DNA from: an uncultured Christensenella sp.
Lineage (GTDB): Bacteria > Bacillota > Clostridia > Christensenellales > Pumilibacteraceae
Length of the DNA: 48,480 bases
NCBI GenBank assembly: GCA_910579205.1
Contig: CAJTTD010000003.1
Span: forward strand, 1 to 48,480
Reading direction: 5' to 3'
The position numbers and the translations under genes are program-made. Below are positions 47,645 through 48,480 of this stretch, piece by piece. Under the pieces are notes generated by a model. It worked only from the letters and a program-made list of their open reading frames with translations. It did not search any database and was not told the DNA's origin. The first letter of the stretch is position 1. Each line of letters starts with the position of its first letter.

Positions 47645-48480
47645 TTACATATATTTATCGCAGAACGCGGATACCCTGTCTCGGTACGAGTCGGGATCGG
47701 TCGCATAACATAGCGCGTGTCCCGCGTCCTTGACGGAATAAAATTCTTTGTCGGCAGAGCCGCAAACATCGTACATTTTTTTGCCGAGTTCGTACGGCAC
47801 AAAATCGTCGTTTTCACCGTGGATAAACAGCACGGGTATATCGGCTTTGGCAGCGAGCGCGCTTATGTCCGCGTCAGATATGGAATATCCCAGTTTAAGC
47901 CTAACGCCTATGGTAAGTGGAAGCAGTGCAAACGCTTTGGGGAGCGGAACTTTTTTAAGACAAGCGTAATACTCTTCGCGCTGCGACGAAAACCCGCAAT
48001 CGTCTATTACGCATTTTACTTGCGGAGGCGGAGTCATGCCCGATGCGGCTATTACCGTAGATCCGCCCATAGACACGCCCAACAGCGCGATAGAAACGCC
48101 GCTGCCGTACAGATCGACCATCTTGTCTACCCAACGCAGCATGTCAAATCGGTCGAGCCAAGCCATTCCTATATATTTGCCGTCGCTTATATCATGCGCG
48201 CGCGCCGCCGGCAGCAAAACGTCGTAACCCATATCGTAAAATATCTTCGCTTGCGGCTGCATGCTGAGCGGCTTGTCTCCGTAACCGTGATGACATATAG
48301 CGACCTTTGATGTAGGCTCGGCATGCTTTATAAGATACGATCTTAAAGTAAGCCCGTCGTACGAAACGATGGATACCGTCTCCATAAGATCTCGCACCTC
48401 GTCGTACCACGTCATATCCAACCCGTACTTTTTTTGCAGTTCGGGCGAAGGCTTATGCGGCTTGCGCCGTCCCAAAACCT
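47645..48480 (-). CDS. Alpha/beta hydrolase, 5' end outside the window
   Basis: At least 276 residues are visible; the reading frame continues to the window edge, and the first in-frame start-like codon (TTG near 48475) is probably internal. The chain has GRRKPHKPSPELQKKYGLD and the serine hydrolase core: VAICHHGYGDKPLSMQPQA, the nucleophile elbow LLGVSMGGSTVI, VIDDCGFSSQREEY, HGENDDFVPYE with the likely acid, and VKDAGHAL with the catalytic His. It resembles BAAT/dienelactone-type or prolyl-oligopeptidase-like hydrolases common in Clostridia that often start with a membrane helix. Substrate unknown. Confidence 0.88.
   Translation of the reverse strand, partial: VLGRRKPHKPSPELQKKYGLDMTWYDEVRDLMETVSIVSYDGLTLRSYLIKHAEPTSKVAICHHGYGDKPLSMQPQAKIFYDMGYDVLLPAARAHDISDGKYIGMAWLDRFDMLRWVDKMVDLYGSGVSIALLGVSMGGSTVIAASGMTPPPQVKCVIDDCGFSSQREEYYACLKKVPLPKAFALLPLTIGVRLKLGYSISDADISALAAKADIPVLFIHGENDDFVPYELGKKMYDVCGSADKEFYSVKDAGHALCYATDPDSYRDRVSAFCDKYM

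Overview
The window looks like a chromosomal segment of an uncultured anaerobic Bacillota (Clostridia-type) bacterium. This rests on several features: a single-chain PurL with a fused glutaminase domain, MurG of the HESD-motif type, a zinc-ribbon Ser/Thr kinase paired with a PP2C phosphatase, consensus sigma-A promoters with 17-bp spacers, AGGAGG ribosome binding sites, and roughly balanced GC with standard stop codons. Placement below class level cannot be made from the sequence alone.

Layout. (1) 1-1316 is a small disturbed region around tRNA-Ala(TGC) and tRNA-Ile(GAT), both with encoded CCA. It holds an unusual density of long palindromes, several built from copies of the tRNA 3' ends. It also holds a 41-residue zinc-ribbon gene and a CPCC-family gene broken by an in-frame TAA. 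(2) 1409-9905: polA and coaE point rightward and converge on a lytic transglycosylase. A parE-parC type II topoisomerase operon follows on the minus strand. (3) 9998-16575: an operon of an alpha/beta hydrolase, a membrane-anchored EEP phosphohydrolase and trmL; then murG; then three proteins of unknown function. (4) 16604-26767: a purine operon, purE-C-M-N-(unknown 105 aa)-H-D-L, from one strong promoter. (5) 27052-36357: a PP2C phosphatase/Ser-Thr kinase pair, a long-tailed MscL, a small coiled-coil protein, and a complete phosphorelay (hybrid histidine kinase, REC/HD-GYP/GGDEF regulator, free HPt protein). (6) 36407-47541: a compact phage structural cassette on the minus strand: terminase, zinc ribbon, P22-like portal, scaffold, capsid, connector and hub-like proteins, two holin-like proteins and a coiled-coil protein. 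There is no recognisable integrase, repressor, replication gene, tape measure, tail fibre or endolysin. (7) An alpha/beta hydrolase runs off the right edge.

How it works together. Region 4 encodes most of the path from phosphoribosylamine to IMP; purF, purB and purK are not in the window. The phosphorelay should pass phosphate from the two receiver domains of the kinase through the free HPt to a regulator that can both make and break cyclic di-GMP. The phage cassette is intact, tightly coupled (ATGA and TTGA overlaps) and resembles its surroundings in base use. It could be a short-tailed prophage remnant or a domesticated gene-transfer-like particle. This cassette and the tRNA-linked palindromes are the most unusual parts of the window.
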